In this document: one piece after another, positions 7,473 to 14,634 of the stretch
How the letters are laid out: each line of letters begins with the position of its first letter
Position numbering within the stretch: the stretch's first letter is position 1
From: Candidatus Neoanaerotignum tabaqchaliae
Lineage (GTDB): Bacteria > Bacillota > Clostridia > Lachnospirales > Anaerotignaceae
Direction: 5' to 3'
NCBI GenBank assembly: GCA_904420235.1
Contig: CAJFUS010000220.1
Coordinates: 1-16,278, forward strand
DNA length: 16,278 nucleotides
Position numbers and translations under genes: made by a program
Notes under the pieces: generated by a model
Told to the model about the DNA's origin: nothing
The model's database searches: none
The model's input: only the letters and a program-made list of their open reading frames with translations

Positions 7473-7495
7473 AAAAAACGCCGGATTTACCGGCG
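7473..7495 (-). terminator. Rho-independent terminator of the EamA gene
   Basis: On the minus strand CGCCGG-TAAAT-CCGGCG (7495-7479) is followed directly by TTTTTTAC. It lies about 118 nt past the EamA stop codon; no better terminator is closer. Confidence 0.7.
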
Positions 7496-7612
7496 GATGG
7501 TTTTTTATATAAACGGCTTAAACATTAAAGCTGTTTTATAAAAGGCGAAACAAAGTTATACAATTCGTAAAAAACAATAAAACGAAATGTTTTAGTGCCA
7601 AGGCTTAAAAAA

Positions 7613-8485
7613 TTATTCTGTTTTTTCTTTTTTTATGAACATTGTTGATGAATAGATAGCCGCCGATATTATTATAAAACCTCCTATGATTTCCCTTACG
7701 GTTGGTATTTCTCCAAGAACCGGAACTGCCAGTATTATTCCGTAAATTGGCTCAAGGCTTGTTAGAACGCTGGCCGTTTGGGCCGATACTCCTTTAAGTC
7801 CGGTTATGTAGCAATAGCGGGATAAAAGCGTAAACACTATGCTTAAAAGAAGAATATAGGCTATATCGCTTTTTGAAACAGAATTTAAGCCGGTTAGGAC
7901 TATTACAGGTATAAGCACTATAAACACCACAACCTGTTCGTAAAATGAAATTACAACACCACTGTAATGCTTTACATATTTTCTTTCAAGTATTGTTACA
8001 AGGGCAAATGTAAAGCCGGCCAATATGCCTTCAACAAAGCCCTGAAACATACCGCTGCTAAGCTCAACGTTGGGGGCTACAAAAACTACTCCGGCAAAAG
8101 CCACAAAAGCCACTATTATATTTTCTTTTTTTAACTTCTCCTTAAAAAATATAGGTTCCATAAATGTGGCGAATATTGAGCATGTGGAGAATGTTAAAAG
8201 GGATATGGCAACGGTTGATATTTGAACGGAGTGATAAAACAACACCCAATGGACAGATAATATTAACCCCATTAAAATTACAACTGCGTAATCCTTTTTA
8301 TCAGAAAATTTTAATGAAACGTGTTTTATTTTAAACACTATGAACATTACGATTACTGAAAAAAACACTCTGCCAAATACAATGGCGAAAGCAGGTTGAT
8401 TTATAAGCTTTCCAAAAAGCCCTGCGCTGCCAAAAAGAAATATAGCTATGTGCGTTAATGCAAGACTTTTATTTTTTTCGCTCAT
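7613..8485 (-). CDS. EamA/DMT-superfamily permease
   Basis: Predicted inner-membrane metabolite or drug transporter of the drug/metabolite transporter superfamily, 290 aa, with about ten hydrophobic segments in two homologous EamA halves (about 8-137 and 148-284). The half ends carry the familiar pattern: FATFMEPIFFKEKLKKENI in the first and SLEPIYGIILAVPVLGEIP in the second, each Glu-Pro-Ile followed by a basic or acidic loop. ATG 8485-8483 is preceded by GGGGGTG at about 7 nt. It is a lone gene with a near-consensus promoter (8517-8545) and a distal terminator, divergent from glmS and convergent with spoVG. The substrate cannot be predicted; amino acids or nucleosides are common in the family. 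Confidence 0.92.
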   Translation of the reverse strand: MSEKNKSLALTHIAIFLFGSAGLFGKLINQPAFAIVFGRVFFSVIVMFIVFKIKHVSLKFSDKKDYAVVILMGLILSVHWVLFYHSVQISTVAISLLTFSTCSIFATFMEPIFFKEKLKKENIIVAFVAFAGVVFVAPNVELSSGMFQGFVEGILAGFTFALVTILERKYVKHYSGVVISFYEQVVVFIVLIPVIVLTGLNSVSKSDIAYILLLSIVFTLLSRYCYITGLKGVSAQTASVLTSLEPIYGIILAVPVLGEIPTVREIIGGFIIISAAIYSSTMFIKKEKTE

Positions 8486-8516
8486 TGAAACACCCCCAAT
8501 AAAATTAAATAAAGCA

Positions 8517-8545
8517 ATTATATCATTGAGGTATTTTTAAGTCAA
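8517..8545 (-). promoter_or_regulatory. sigma-A-type promoter of the EamA gene
   Basis: Minus strand: TTGACT (8545-8540), 17-nt spacer, TATAAT (8522-8517), with TG one base before the -10. It lies about 30 nt upstream of the ATG. Between here and the glmS promoter (8546-8850) I see only AT-rich DNA without a supported gene. Confidence 0.85.
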
Positions 8546-8855
8546 TATTTGGCATATTATTGAATTTTGAATTGCTGGGATGAGAATTATAGTGGCAGAA
8601 ATTTGCCCGAAATTAGTAAATTTAATTTTATATTTCAAAATGTTATTGAATTATTTTATAGGCTGTAATTTTTATTATTTTTTATATTTATGTACTGTTT
8701 AAACTAATACGGAGGGGCTGTTATTTGATTAAATAAAAATGAAACCGGCTTTATTTATGTTTTAAAATTCTGGAAAATCTGTTAAAGTGAGTAACGTTGG
8801 TGTATAAGTTTATTTTTTTACTTTTCTGTGTAAATTATGCTGAGGCAAATATTTG

Positions 8856-8884
8856 TTGTTAAACAAACATAATTATGGTATAAT
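8856..8884 (+). promoter_or_regulatory. glmS promoter with an overlapping dyad
   Basis: TTGTTA (8856-8861), 17-nt spacer, TATAAT (8879-8884) with TG at -15/-14. The dyad TTTGTT-GTTA-AACAAA (8852-8867) overlaps the -35 box and could be an operator. The predicted start near 8891 leaves a leader of about 60 nt. Confidence 0.8.
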
Positions 8885-8953
8885 AAACCATTAATGCTAA
8901 ATTTAATAAGAATATTTTTCTGGTTAATTATAAATTGGGAGGTATAAAAACAG

Positions 8954-10789
8954 ATGTGCGGTATAGTTGGATATATAGGAAATCAGCAGTCCTCCGGAAT
9001 ACTTATTGACGGCCTTAAAAGGCTTGAGTACAGGGGTTACGACTCTGCGGGCATAGCCGTGCATGACGGAGAGAACATAAATGTTGTTAAATCTAAAGGC
9101 AAGCTTGTTAATCTTGTTGAGAAAATTAATAAAGCGCCTGTTCGCGGCACTCTTGGCATAGGCCATACAAGGTGGGCCACTCATGGCGCGCCAAGCGATA
9201 TAAATTCTCACCCACACATAAGCGGCGACGGAACAATAGCCGTTGTTCATAACGGAATTATTGAGAATTATATTGATATTAAAAATGAACTTATTGAAAA
9301 AGGCTATACGTTTGTTTCTGAAACTGACACCGAAACGGTAGCCCATTTAATAGATTATTATTACAAAACAGGTGTTGGCTTTGTTGACGCCGTTTATGAG
9401 ACTTTGAAGAGAATAGAAGGCTCTTATGCCCTTGGCGTTATATGCAAAGATTTTCCGGATACCCTTGTTGCTGCAAGAAAGAACTGCCCTTTAGTTATAG
9501 GCATAGGCAAGAATGAGAATTTTATAGCCTCCGATATACCGGCTATACTTCATCACACAAGAAAGGTTTATTTCCTTGATGATATGGAGTTTGCCGTTAT
9601 AAAATCCGACAGTATTAAAATATTTAATATGGATAAAAATGAGGTTAAAAAAGATATATTTAATGTGGAGTGGGATATTGACGCCGCTGAAAAAGGCGGA
9701 TATGAGCACTTTATGATTAAGGAAATAAACGAACAGCCAAGAATTATAAACGAGCTTGTGTCAATGAGGATGCCAAAGGACAAGAACTTTATAGACATGA
9801 GCGGCATAAAGCTTAAAAAAGAAGATATAAATGAACTTAACAGGATATATATTGTGGCCTGCGGAACGGCCTATCACGCCGGTTTAATAGGCAAAACCCT
9901 TATTGAGAAATTTACGAAAATACCGGTTATAGCCGATGTGGCAAGCGAGTTCAGATACAGAGAACCGGTTATAGACGAGAAAACGCTTCTTATAGTTGTT
10001 TCCCAGTCCGGCGAAACGGCCGATACCCTTGAGGCCCTCAGAATAGCCAAAAGAAACAGCGCCAGAGTTTTGGCCGTTGTAAACGCTGTAGGCAGTTCAA
10101 TAGCCAGAGAGGCCGACGATGTGTTTTATATACTTGCGGGGCCAGAAATTTCGGTAGCTTCAACAAAGGCTTTTACGGCGCAGGTTGTGGCTATGGAGCT
10201 TATAGCCTTTAACATGGCCATAGAGTGCGGCGCTTTAAGCAAAGAGGAATTTGAAACAATAAAAAGCGAATTCTATTGCCTTGATACAAAAATAGGGCAA
10301 ATTCTTGATGAAAGTGAAAAAATTAAAGCCTTAGCCGAGAAATACTCAAAATCGAGGAATGTATTTTTTATAGGCCGCGGTCTTGATTATGTAGTTTCAA
10401 AGGAGGGCTCCCTTAAACTTAAGGAAATCGCTTATCTTCACAGCGAGGCTTATGCCGCCGGAGAGCTTAAACATGGTCCAATAGCTATGATTGATGACGA
10501 AACTCTTGTTATAGCCATACTTACCCAAGAAAAGCTTTTTGACAAGACATTAAGCAATATTAAAGAGGTTAAGGCAAGAGGCGCCAGTGTTATAGCTATA
10601 GCAGTGGAAGGCAACAATATTGCCGCTGGGGAGGCCGACGACATAATTTATATACCAAGGGCTATGTGGTCAATAGCTCCGGTTTTGGCGGCTGTTCCGG
10701 CACAGCTTTTTGCCTATTATATGGCCTATTGCCTTGGAACAGACATAGACCAGCCAAGAAATTTGGCTAAATCCGTTACTGTTGAGTGA
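8954..10789 (+). CDS. glmS: Glutamine--fructose-6-phosphate aminotransferase (isomerizing), GlmS
   Basis: GlmS makes glucosamine-6-phosphate from fructose-6-phosphate and glutamine, the entry point to UDP-GlcNAc, peptidoglycan and teichoic acid synthesis. Its 611 aa is full length. The N-terminal class II glutamine amidotransferase domain begins MCGIVGYIG, with Cys2 as nucleophile after Met removal; RGYDSAG (27-33), HTRWATHG (71-78) and HNGIIEN (99-105) line the site. GYEHFMIKEI (249-258) leads into two SIS domains marked by CGTAYHAG (303-310), SQSGETADT (350-358) and later GELKHGPIAM. The tail PRNLAKSVTVE is the conserved C terminus. ATG 8954 follows GGGAGG by about 11 nt. Unlike many Firmicute glmS genes, no ribozyme is apparent upstream. 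csoR follows within 45 nt without a terminator. Confidence 0.98.
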   Translation: MCGIVGYIGNQQSSGILIDGLKRLEYRGYDSAGIAVHDGENINVVKSKGKLVNLVEKINKAPVRGTLGIGHTRWATHGAPSDINSHPHISGDGTIAVVHNGIIENYIDIKNELIEKGYTFVSETDTETVAHLIDYYYKTGVGFVDAVYETLKRIEGSYALGVICKDFPDTLVAARKNCPLVIGIGKNENFIASDIPAILHHTRKVYFLDDMEFAVIKSDSIKIFNMDKNEVKKDIFNVEWDIDAAEKGGYEHFMIKEINEQPRIINELVSMRMPKDKNFIDMSGIKLKKEDINELNRIYIVACGTAYHAGLIGKTLIEKFTKIPVIADVASEFRYREPVIDEKTLLIVVSQSGETADTLEALRIAKRNSARVLAVVNAVGSSIAREADDVFYILAGPEISVASTKAFTAQVVAMELIAFNMAIECGALSKEEFETIKSEFYCLDTKIGQILDESEKIKALAEKYSKSRNVFFIGRGLDYVVSKEGSLKLKEIAYLHSEAYAAGELKHGPIAMIDDETLVIAILTQEKLFDKTLSNIKEVKARGASVIAIAVEGNNIAAGEADDIIYIPRAMWSIAPVLAAVPAQLFAYYMAYCLGTDIDQPRNLAKSVTVE

Positions 10790-10834
10790 TTTTGTGTTTT
10801 GGGTTAACAAGGTTTTATGGGGGAGGCTTTTAAT

Positions 10835-11110
10835 GTGAAACAGTGTATGGACTCTGATAATCTTCACAGAAGGTTAAGAAAAATTATAGGTCAGGTAAAC
10901 GCTATTGACAAAATGGTTGATGAAGATGTGCCTTGCGAGGACGTACTTATTCAAATAAATGCCGCTAAAAGTGCTCTCCATAAGGTTGGGCAGATAGTTT
11001 TGGAGGGCCACCTTAACCACTGCGTAAGGGATGGAATAGAGCATGGCGACGCCGATAGGACAATAGCTGAATTTGCAAAAGCCATAGAACATTTCTCAAG
11101 AATGAGTTGA
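10835..11110 (+). CDS. csoR: CsoR-family (DUF156) copper-sensing repressor
   Basis: All-helical metal-sensing repressor, 91 aa. The helical core LHRRLRKIIGQVNAI is the family signature. The ligands match the copper type: Cys34 (VPCEDV), His59 and Cys63 (GHLNHCV), corresponding to Cys36, His61 and Cys65 of Mycobacterium tuberculosis CsoR. Cu(I) binding to such a site releases DNA. I chose GTG 10835 because GGGGGAGG (10819-10826) sits 8 nt before it. The upstream ATG at 10817 overlaps that ribosome binding site and has none of its own. The gene follows glmS by 45 nt with no terminator between, so it is probably cotranscribed with it. The likely target is the P-type ATPase gene downstream. Persulfide (CstR) and formaldehyde (FrmR) sensors of the family lack this His-x3-Cys arrangement. 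Confidence 0.88.
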   Translation: MKQCMDSDNLHRRLRKIIGQVNAIDKMVDEDVPCEDVLIQINAAKSALHKVGQIVLEGHLNHCVRDGIEHGDADRTIAEFAKAIEHFSRMS

Positions 11111-11115
11111 TTTTT

Positions 11116-11141
11116 AAACCGCCGGTTTACGGCGGTTTTTT
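11116..11141 (+). terminator. Rho-independent terminator of glmS-csoR
   Basis: AAACCGCCG (11116-11124), loop GTTTA, CGGCGGTTT (11130-11138), then further Ts to 11141. It begins 6 nt past the csoR stop codon. Confidence 0.92.
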
Positions 11142-11149
11142 ATGTGAGA

Positions 11150-11178
11150 TTGGTAATTACAAATCTAACGGCTATGAT
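11150..11178 (+). promoter_or_regulatory. Candidate promoter in the csoR-ATPase gap
   Basis: TTGGTA (11150-11155), 17-nt spacer, TATGAT (11173-11178). It lies just past the csoR terminator and upstream of the 11197-11257 hairpin. No ORF with a start site follows, so any product would be non-coding. Confidence 0.45.
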
Positions 11179-11185
11179 GGTGAGT

Positions 11186-11260
11186 AAAAATTCGAGAAAA
11201 ATCCTCCTTTATTATATTAAAGAGTTCGGCAGGACTTGAAAACAAAGGAGGATTTTTATA
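11186..11260 (+). ncRNA. Candidate small RNA or hairpin with paired SD and anti-SD arms
   Basis: A perfect 14-bp inverted repeat, AAAAATCCTCCTTT (11197-11210) and AAAGGAGGATTTTT (11244-11257), encloses 33 nt that can form a short inner stem (AGTTC / GGACT, about 11222-11235). One arm contains CCTCCTTT, the same as the anti-Shine-Dalgarno end of 16S rRNA; the other contains AAAGGAGG, a perfect Shine-Dalgarno. A plausible promoter lies upstream and the right arm ends in a T run, so a transcript of about 70 nt could start near 11185 and stop here. No start codon follows the AAAGGAGG at useful spacing. It could instead be a long-loop bidirectional terminator. The 5' end is estimated. Confidence 0.35.
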
Positions 11261-11415
11261 AATAACAGCAGTTTAGTATATATTAAAATGGAAATGCAAC
11301 TATCATGTGCGTTTATACTGAAATAAAGAAAGAGAGTAATATACGGAAAAATAAGTCAGGCTATCTGATTAAATGGTGGCTTAACTGTAATTTTATGTGG
11401 AAATAAATTTTTTAA

Positions 11416-11430
11416 GTGATTTTAAATCAC
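11416..11430. repeat. 15-bp palindrome in the csoR-ATPase gap
   Basis: GTGATTT-T-AAATCAC is perfect with a single central base. It lies about 60 bp upstream of the ATPase -35 box and could be an operator. The remainder of 11261-11488 is AT-rich with no gene I can support. Confidence 0.35.
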
Positions 11431-11488
11431 AAATTTCTGCGGCAGTATTTTGGTTTATTAATAAGTTAGCAGTGTAAAATAATTTATA

Positions 11489-11517
11489 TTGACGAATATA
11501 CAGGGGAGGGGTATAAT
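11489..11517 (+). promoter_or_regulatory. Promoter of the P1B-type ATPase gene
   Basis: TTGACG (11489-11494), 17-nt spacer, TATAAT (11512-11517). It lies about 55 nt upstream of the ATG. The G-rich spacer forms part of the proposed CsoR operator. Confidence 0.82.
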
Positions 11518-11540
11518 CTATATATACATATAGGGGTATG
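11497..11540 (+). promoter_or_regulatory. Candidate tandem CsoR operators
   Basis: Two similar pseudo-palindromes: TATAC-AGGGGAGGG-GTATA (11497-11515), between and over the -35/-10 boxes, and TATAC-ATATAGGG-GTATG (11523-11540), just downstream of the -10. Both contain AGGGGTAT. G-tract sequences flanked by TAC/GTA are the known style of CsoR sites. The pairing with a csoR gene next door supports the call, but binding is inferred. Confidence 0.55.
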
Positions 11541-11569
11541 CTGTATAGTAGCGAAAAGGAGATGTATAT

Positions 11570-13426
11570 ATGCTTTCTAAATTAGGGGAATTTATTGACA
11601 AAGACGCCATAAGAGATATAGTTTTTATTGTTATATCAGGCGTTGCTCTTGTGGCAAGCTTTTTTAACATAAGTATTTTTGGACTTAACGCAGCGTGGAT
11701 TTCGATAGTGCTTTGCGGAATTCCTATTATAAAAGAAGCTATAATAGGACTTGTAACAAGTTTTGACATTAAGGCCGATGTGCTTGTGTCTATTGCTCTT
11801 GTGGCCTCAGTTATAATAGGGGAGATTTTTGCGGCGGGCGAGGTTGCTTTTATAATGCAGATAGGAGCTCTTTTGGAGGAGCTTACAGTTGCCAAGGCAA
11901 GGGCCGGAATAGAAAAGCTGGTTCATTTAACTCCAAGAACGGCAAGAAAAATTGAAAACGGCTCAGAAACAATTATACAGGCCGAAGAGGTTAAAGTCGG
12001 AGACATATTAAGGGTTCTTCCCGGCGAGACAATACCGGTTGACGGAATTATAAAATCTGGACACACATCAATAAATCAGGCGGTTATGACAGGTGAGTCA
12101 CTTCCCGTTGATAAAGAGGCCGGCGACGAGGTATCAAGTGGAACGGTGAATCAGTTTGGAACATTTGATATGACTGCCACCAAACAAGAAAAAGACAGCT
12201 CGATACAAAGAATGATAAGGCTTGTGCAGTCTGCGGATGCGGGAAAAGCCAAAATAGTTGGCATAGCCGACAGGTGGGCCACATGGATTGTTGTTATAGC
12301 CTTAAGCGCCGCTATTCTTACTTGGCTTTTTACGGGCCAAATAATAAGGTCGGTTACAATACTTGTTGTTTTTTGTCCCTGCGCCCTTGTTTTGGCAACG
12401 CCAACAGCCATAATGGCCGCCATAGGCAATGCCACAAAGCATGGATTCCTTGTTAGAGAGGGCGACGCCCTTGAAAGGCTTAGCTCTATAAGTGCGGTTA
12501 CATTTGACAAAACCGGAACTTTAACATATGGAAAGCCGGAAGTTGTTGCCGTAAAGAGCTTCAGCAATAAGTTTTCTGACGATGATATATTTTCACTCTG
12601 CGCATCTGCCGAGACGCGTTCGGAACATCCTTTGGGCAAAGCCATATTAAATGGTTATAAAGGAGAAAAGAGAGAAATAGAGGATTTTGAGATGCTTCCC
12701 GGAAGAGGCGTTAAGGCCGTTATTGAGCAAAAAGAGGTTTTGGCCGGAAATATTGAGCTTATAGACGAAAACGGAGTCAATTTCTCCAACGATGACTTGG
12801 AGTGTGTAAAGGAGTTTATAAACAAAGGCTGTACTGTTGTATACATAGCTGTTAACAAAACAAAAGCGGGATTTATAGCTCTCTCAGACACAGTTAGGGA
12901 AAACTCGAAAAATACAATAAGCGATATAAAAGACCTTGGCATAAAAACAGTGCTTTTAACGGGAGACCACAAGAGCGCCGCTGAAAATATAGCCGGAATT
13001 GTTGGCGTTGACCAGGTTAAGGCAGATTGTCTGCCGGAGGACAAGATAAAATGCATTGATTCTTTAATGAATGAGGGCAAAAAGGTATGTATGGTTGGCG
13101 ACGGAATAAATGACGCCCCGGCCCTTAAAAAAGCCTATGTTGGAATTGCCATGGGAGGGGTTGGAAGCGACATAGCCGTTGACGCCGCAGATATAGCCCT
13201 TGTTAATGACGATATAAAGGAACTGCCTCATTTGTTCAGGCTTGCCAAAAGAATGATGGTTACAATAAAATGCAATCTTACATTTTCAATGACACTGAAC
13301 TTCATTGCCATTGTTCTTGCCATAACGGGAATACTTAACCCTGTTGTTGGAGCCCTTGTTCATAACGCGGGTTCGGTTATTGTTATTATAAACTCGGCGC
13401 TTTTGCTTAAGTGGAGGAAGAAATAA
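11570..13426 (+). CDS. Heavy-metal-translocating P1B-type ATPase without N-terminal metal-binding domain
   Basis: Membrane pump that exports a soft metal ion using ATP, 618 aa. Motifs in order: actuator TGES (174-177), intramembrane CPC (269-271, VVFCPCALVLATPTA), phosphorylation site DKTGT (313-317), SEHPLGKAI (351-359) with the HP pair of P1B ATPases, and GDGINDAPAL (510-519). About eight transmembrane segments are visible (two N-terminal pairs, a pair before and at CPC, a pair at 570-613). The protein starts directly at the membrane domain, with no HMA or CXXC domain. The last helix has HNAGSVIVIINS (598-609) instead of the MxxSS of Cu pumps or the Asp-x-Gly of Zn/Cd pumps. The nearby CsoR suggests copper, but the sequence leaves specificity open. 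ATG 11570 follows AAGGAG (11556-11561) by 8 nt. It is a single-gene unit. Confidence 0.93.
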   Translation: MLSKLGEFIDKDAIRDIVFIVISGVALVASFFNISIFGLNAAWISIVLCGIPIIKEAIIGLVTSFDIKADVLVSIALVASVIIGEIFAAGEVAFIMQIGALLEELTVAKARAGIEKLVHLTPRTARKIENGSETIIQAEEVKVGDILRVLPGETIPVDGIIKSGHTSINQAVMTGESLPVDKEAGDEVSSGTVNQFGTFDMTATKQEKDSSIQRMIRLVQSADAGKAKIVGIADRWATWIVVIALSAAILTWLFTGQIIRSVTILVVFCPCALVLATPTAIMAAIGNATKHGFLVREGDALERLSSISAVTFDKTGTLTYGKPEVVAVKSFSNKFSDDDIFSLCASAETRSEHPLGKAILNGYKGEKREIEDFEMLPGRGVKAVIEQKEVLAGNIELIDENGVNFSNDDLECVKEFINKGCTVVYIAVNKTKAGFIALSDTVRENSKNTISDIKDLGIKTVLLTGDHKSAAENIAGIVGVDQVKADCLPEDKIKCIDSLMNEGKKVCMVGDGINDAPALKKAYVGIAMGGVGSDIAVDAADIALVNDDIKELPHLFRLAKRMMVTIKCNLTFSMTLNFIAIVLAITGILNPVVGALVHNAGSVIVIINSALLLKWRKK

Positions 13427-13488
13427 TTAACATGATTTTTTGAGCTGATTAGCCTGTAATTTCTAAATTTAATCAGAAAGCATTATAC

Positions 13489-13532
13489 AAAAAACAGGAC
13501 AGGACGTATAAAAATTGTTCTGTCCTGTTTTT
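13489..13532. terminator. Bidirectional terminator between the P1B ATPase and C45 genes
   Basis: AAAAACAGGACAGGAC (13490-13505) pairs with GTTCTGTCCTGTTTTT (13517-13532) over 16 positions with one G-U/A-C exception. A run on the left and T run on the right suit both convergent genes (stops at 13426 and 13598). Confidence 0.9.
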
Positions 13533-13597
13533 ATGGAATTTATTTTTTATCTTACAAAATTCAGGTCGTTTTTATATGATGATTTGTTTTATATTAA

Positions 13598-14608
13598 CTA
13601 AATGCTGAATTTAAAACGAGTATCCTTTTTAAATTGGCTTATTGAAGGGTTTTTCTCGGCCCTGTATATTTCTAGCTTTCTTAAATCATAAATAACCGAC
13701 CAAACTGTGTCCTTGCCGGAACCCCTGCTGTATTGGCATAAAAATCCTTTTTTGCCGGAAAGAATATCGACCGCGCCGTTTAAATTTAGGGAGCGGCAAT
13801 TCTTATTTAATGCCGCAACAAGAGTGGAATATCTTTCATTTGAATACCAGTTGTCAACGCCTTTGCTGTTAAATTTAAGCATACTTTCAGAGCTGAACAT
13901 GTTTGTTGCGCATACATAGGGATAGTTATTGGGGTATATAATTTCGGTTTTAAACGGGGAACATTCGATTAAGGCAATGCTTCCCGATTTATCGGCGGCC
14001 GTTATTGTTTGACATGACCCTATGGGAATATTCTTAACACAGTCAGCCGCGTCGTTTACTGTTTTGCATTTCTCAAGTAAAAAACGCAGAAGCAGTCCGG
14101 CGTTAAAACCGGACTTAATGTATTTTGGATATACAGACGTGAGCCCTAATGCCAAACCATGTTCATTTATACCGTCCTCCATTTCAACAAAGGCCGTTGT
14201 GTTTCCCATAAATGAAAATGAACCGCCGGAGAATTTGTATATAACATTTGTATTGAATTTTTTAAGGCTTGGCAAAAAATCACTGTTCCTGCCAAGAATA
14301 ATGCTTTTGCCGTTTGAAACCGCGAAACATGAGCAGAAGCATTGAGGAATTATGGCGTACATACTGAAAAGCAGATTTTGGATTGATTTTTCTGAACAAC
14401 GCTGCCCATGGGCTATGCCTTCTATTTCCTCAATAATTTGGGGAAAATATTCTTTGTATATTGGAACACAGCTTTGAGCGAAGCTTTCGTGTTTATCGGT
14501 TATTTTAAAGGGTATGTTTTTAAGTATTGAAATTCCATGATTAAAAAGAACGGAACCATAGCTAAGTCCGCAGTTGTAGTGAGTTCCTTTAAAGTGTTTG
14601 TGATACAT
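13598..14608 (-). CDS. C45-family autoproteolytic acyltransferase/hydrolase (Ntn fold)
   Basis: 336-aa relative of acyl-CoA:6-aminopenicillanate acyltransferase and choloylglycine hydrolases, which cleave or transfer acyl groups on amides after self-cleavage exposes an N-terminal Cys. Visible marks are the probable nucleophile Cys92 in CFCSCFAV (90-97), GRNSDF (106-111) matching the family's GRNxDF, GINEHGLALGLTSVYP (146-161), NERY (257-260) and GKDTVWSVIYDL (298-309). Self-cleavage before Cys92 would remove a propeptide of about 91 residues. There is no signal peptide, so it should be cytoplasmic. ATG 14608 follows AAGGAG (14617-14622) by 8 nt. It is a lone gene with its own promoter and a palindrome at the start site. 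The substrate is unknown. Cys90 or Cys94 are alternative nucleophiles, but spacing to GRNSDF favours Cys92. Confidence 0.85.
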   Translation of the reverse strand: MYHKHFKGTHYNCGLSYGSVLFNHGISILKNIPFKITDKHESFAQSCVPIYKEYFPQIIEEIEGIAHGQRCSEKSIQNLLFSMYAIIPQCFCSCFAVSNGKSIILGRNSDFLPSLKKFNTNVIYKFSGGSFSFMGNTTAFVEMEDGINEHGLALGLTSVYPKYIKSGFNAGLLLRFLLEKCKTVNDAADCVKNIPIGSCQTITAADKSGSIALIECSPFKTEIIYPNNYPYVCATNMFSSESMLKFNSKGVDNWYSNERYSTLVAALNKNCRSLNLNGAVDILSGKKGFLCQYSRGSGKDTVWSVIYDLRKLEIYRAEKNPSISQFKKDTRFKFSI

Positions 14609-14634
14609 ATTTTCAGCTCCTTATTTTAAAAATA

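Noticed and set aside
8711..8736. GGAGGGG followed at 7 nt by TTG, resembling a translation start in the EamA-glmS gap
   Set aside because: The frame stops after three codons, and the next ATG gives only an eight-residue peptide. There is no evidence of a gene.
10817..10834. ATG 10817 as the start of csoR
   Set aside because: It overlaps the GGGGGAGG site that serves GTG 10835, has no ribosome binding site of its own, and adds residues outside the family core.
11197..11257. The SD/anti-SD inverted repeat as an insertion-sequence or MITE end pair
   Set aside because: Only 33 nt lie between the arms, with no target duplication and no second copy in the window.
12151..12645. 164-codon minus-strand open frame inside the P1B ATPase gene
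   Set aside because: It is antisense to conserved CPC and DKTGT coding sequence, so it is a shadow frame.
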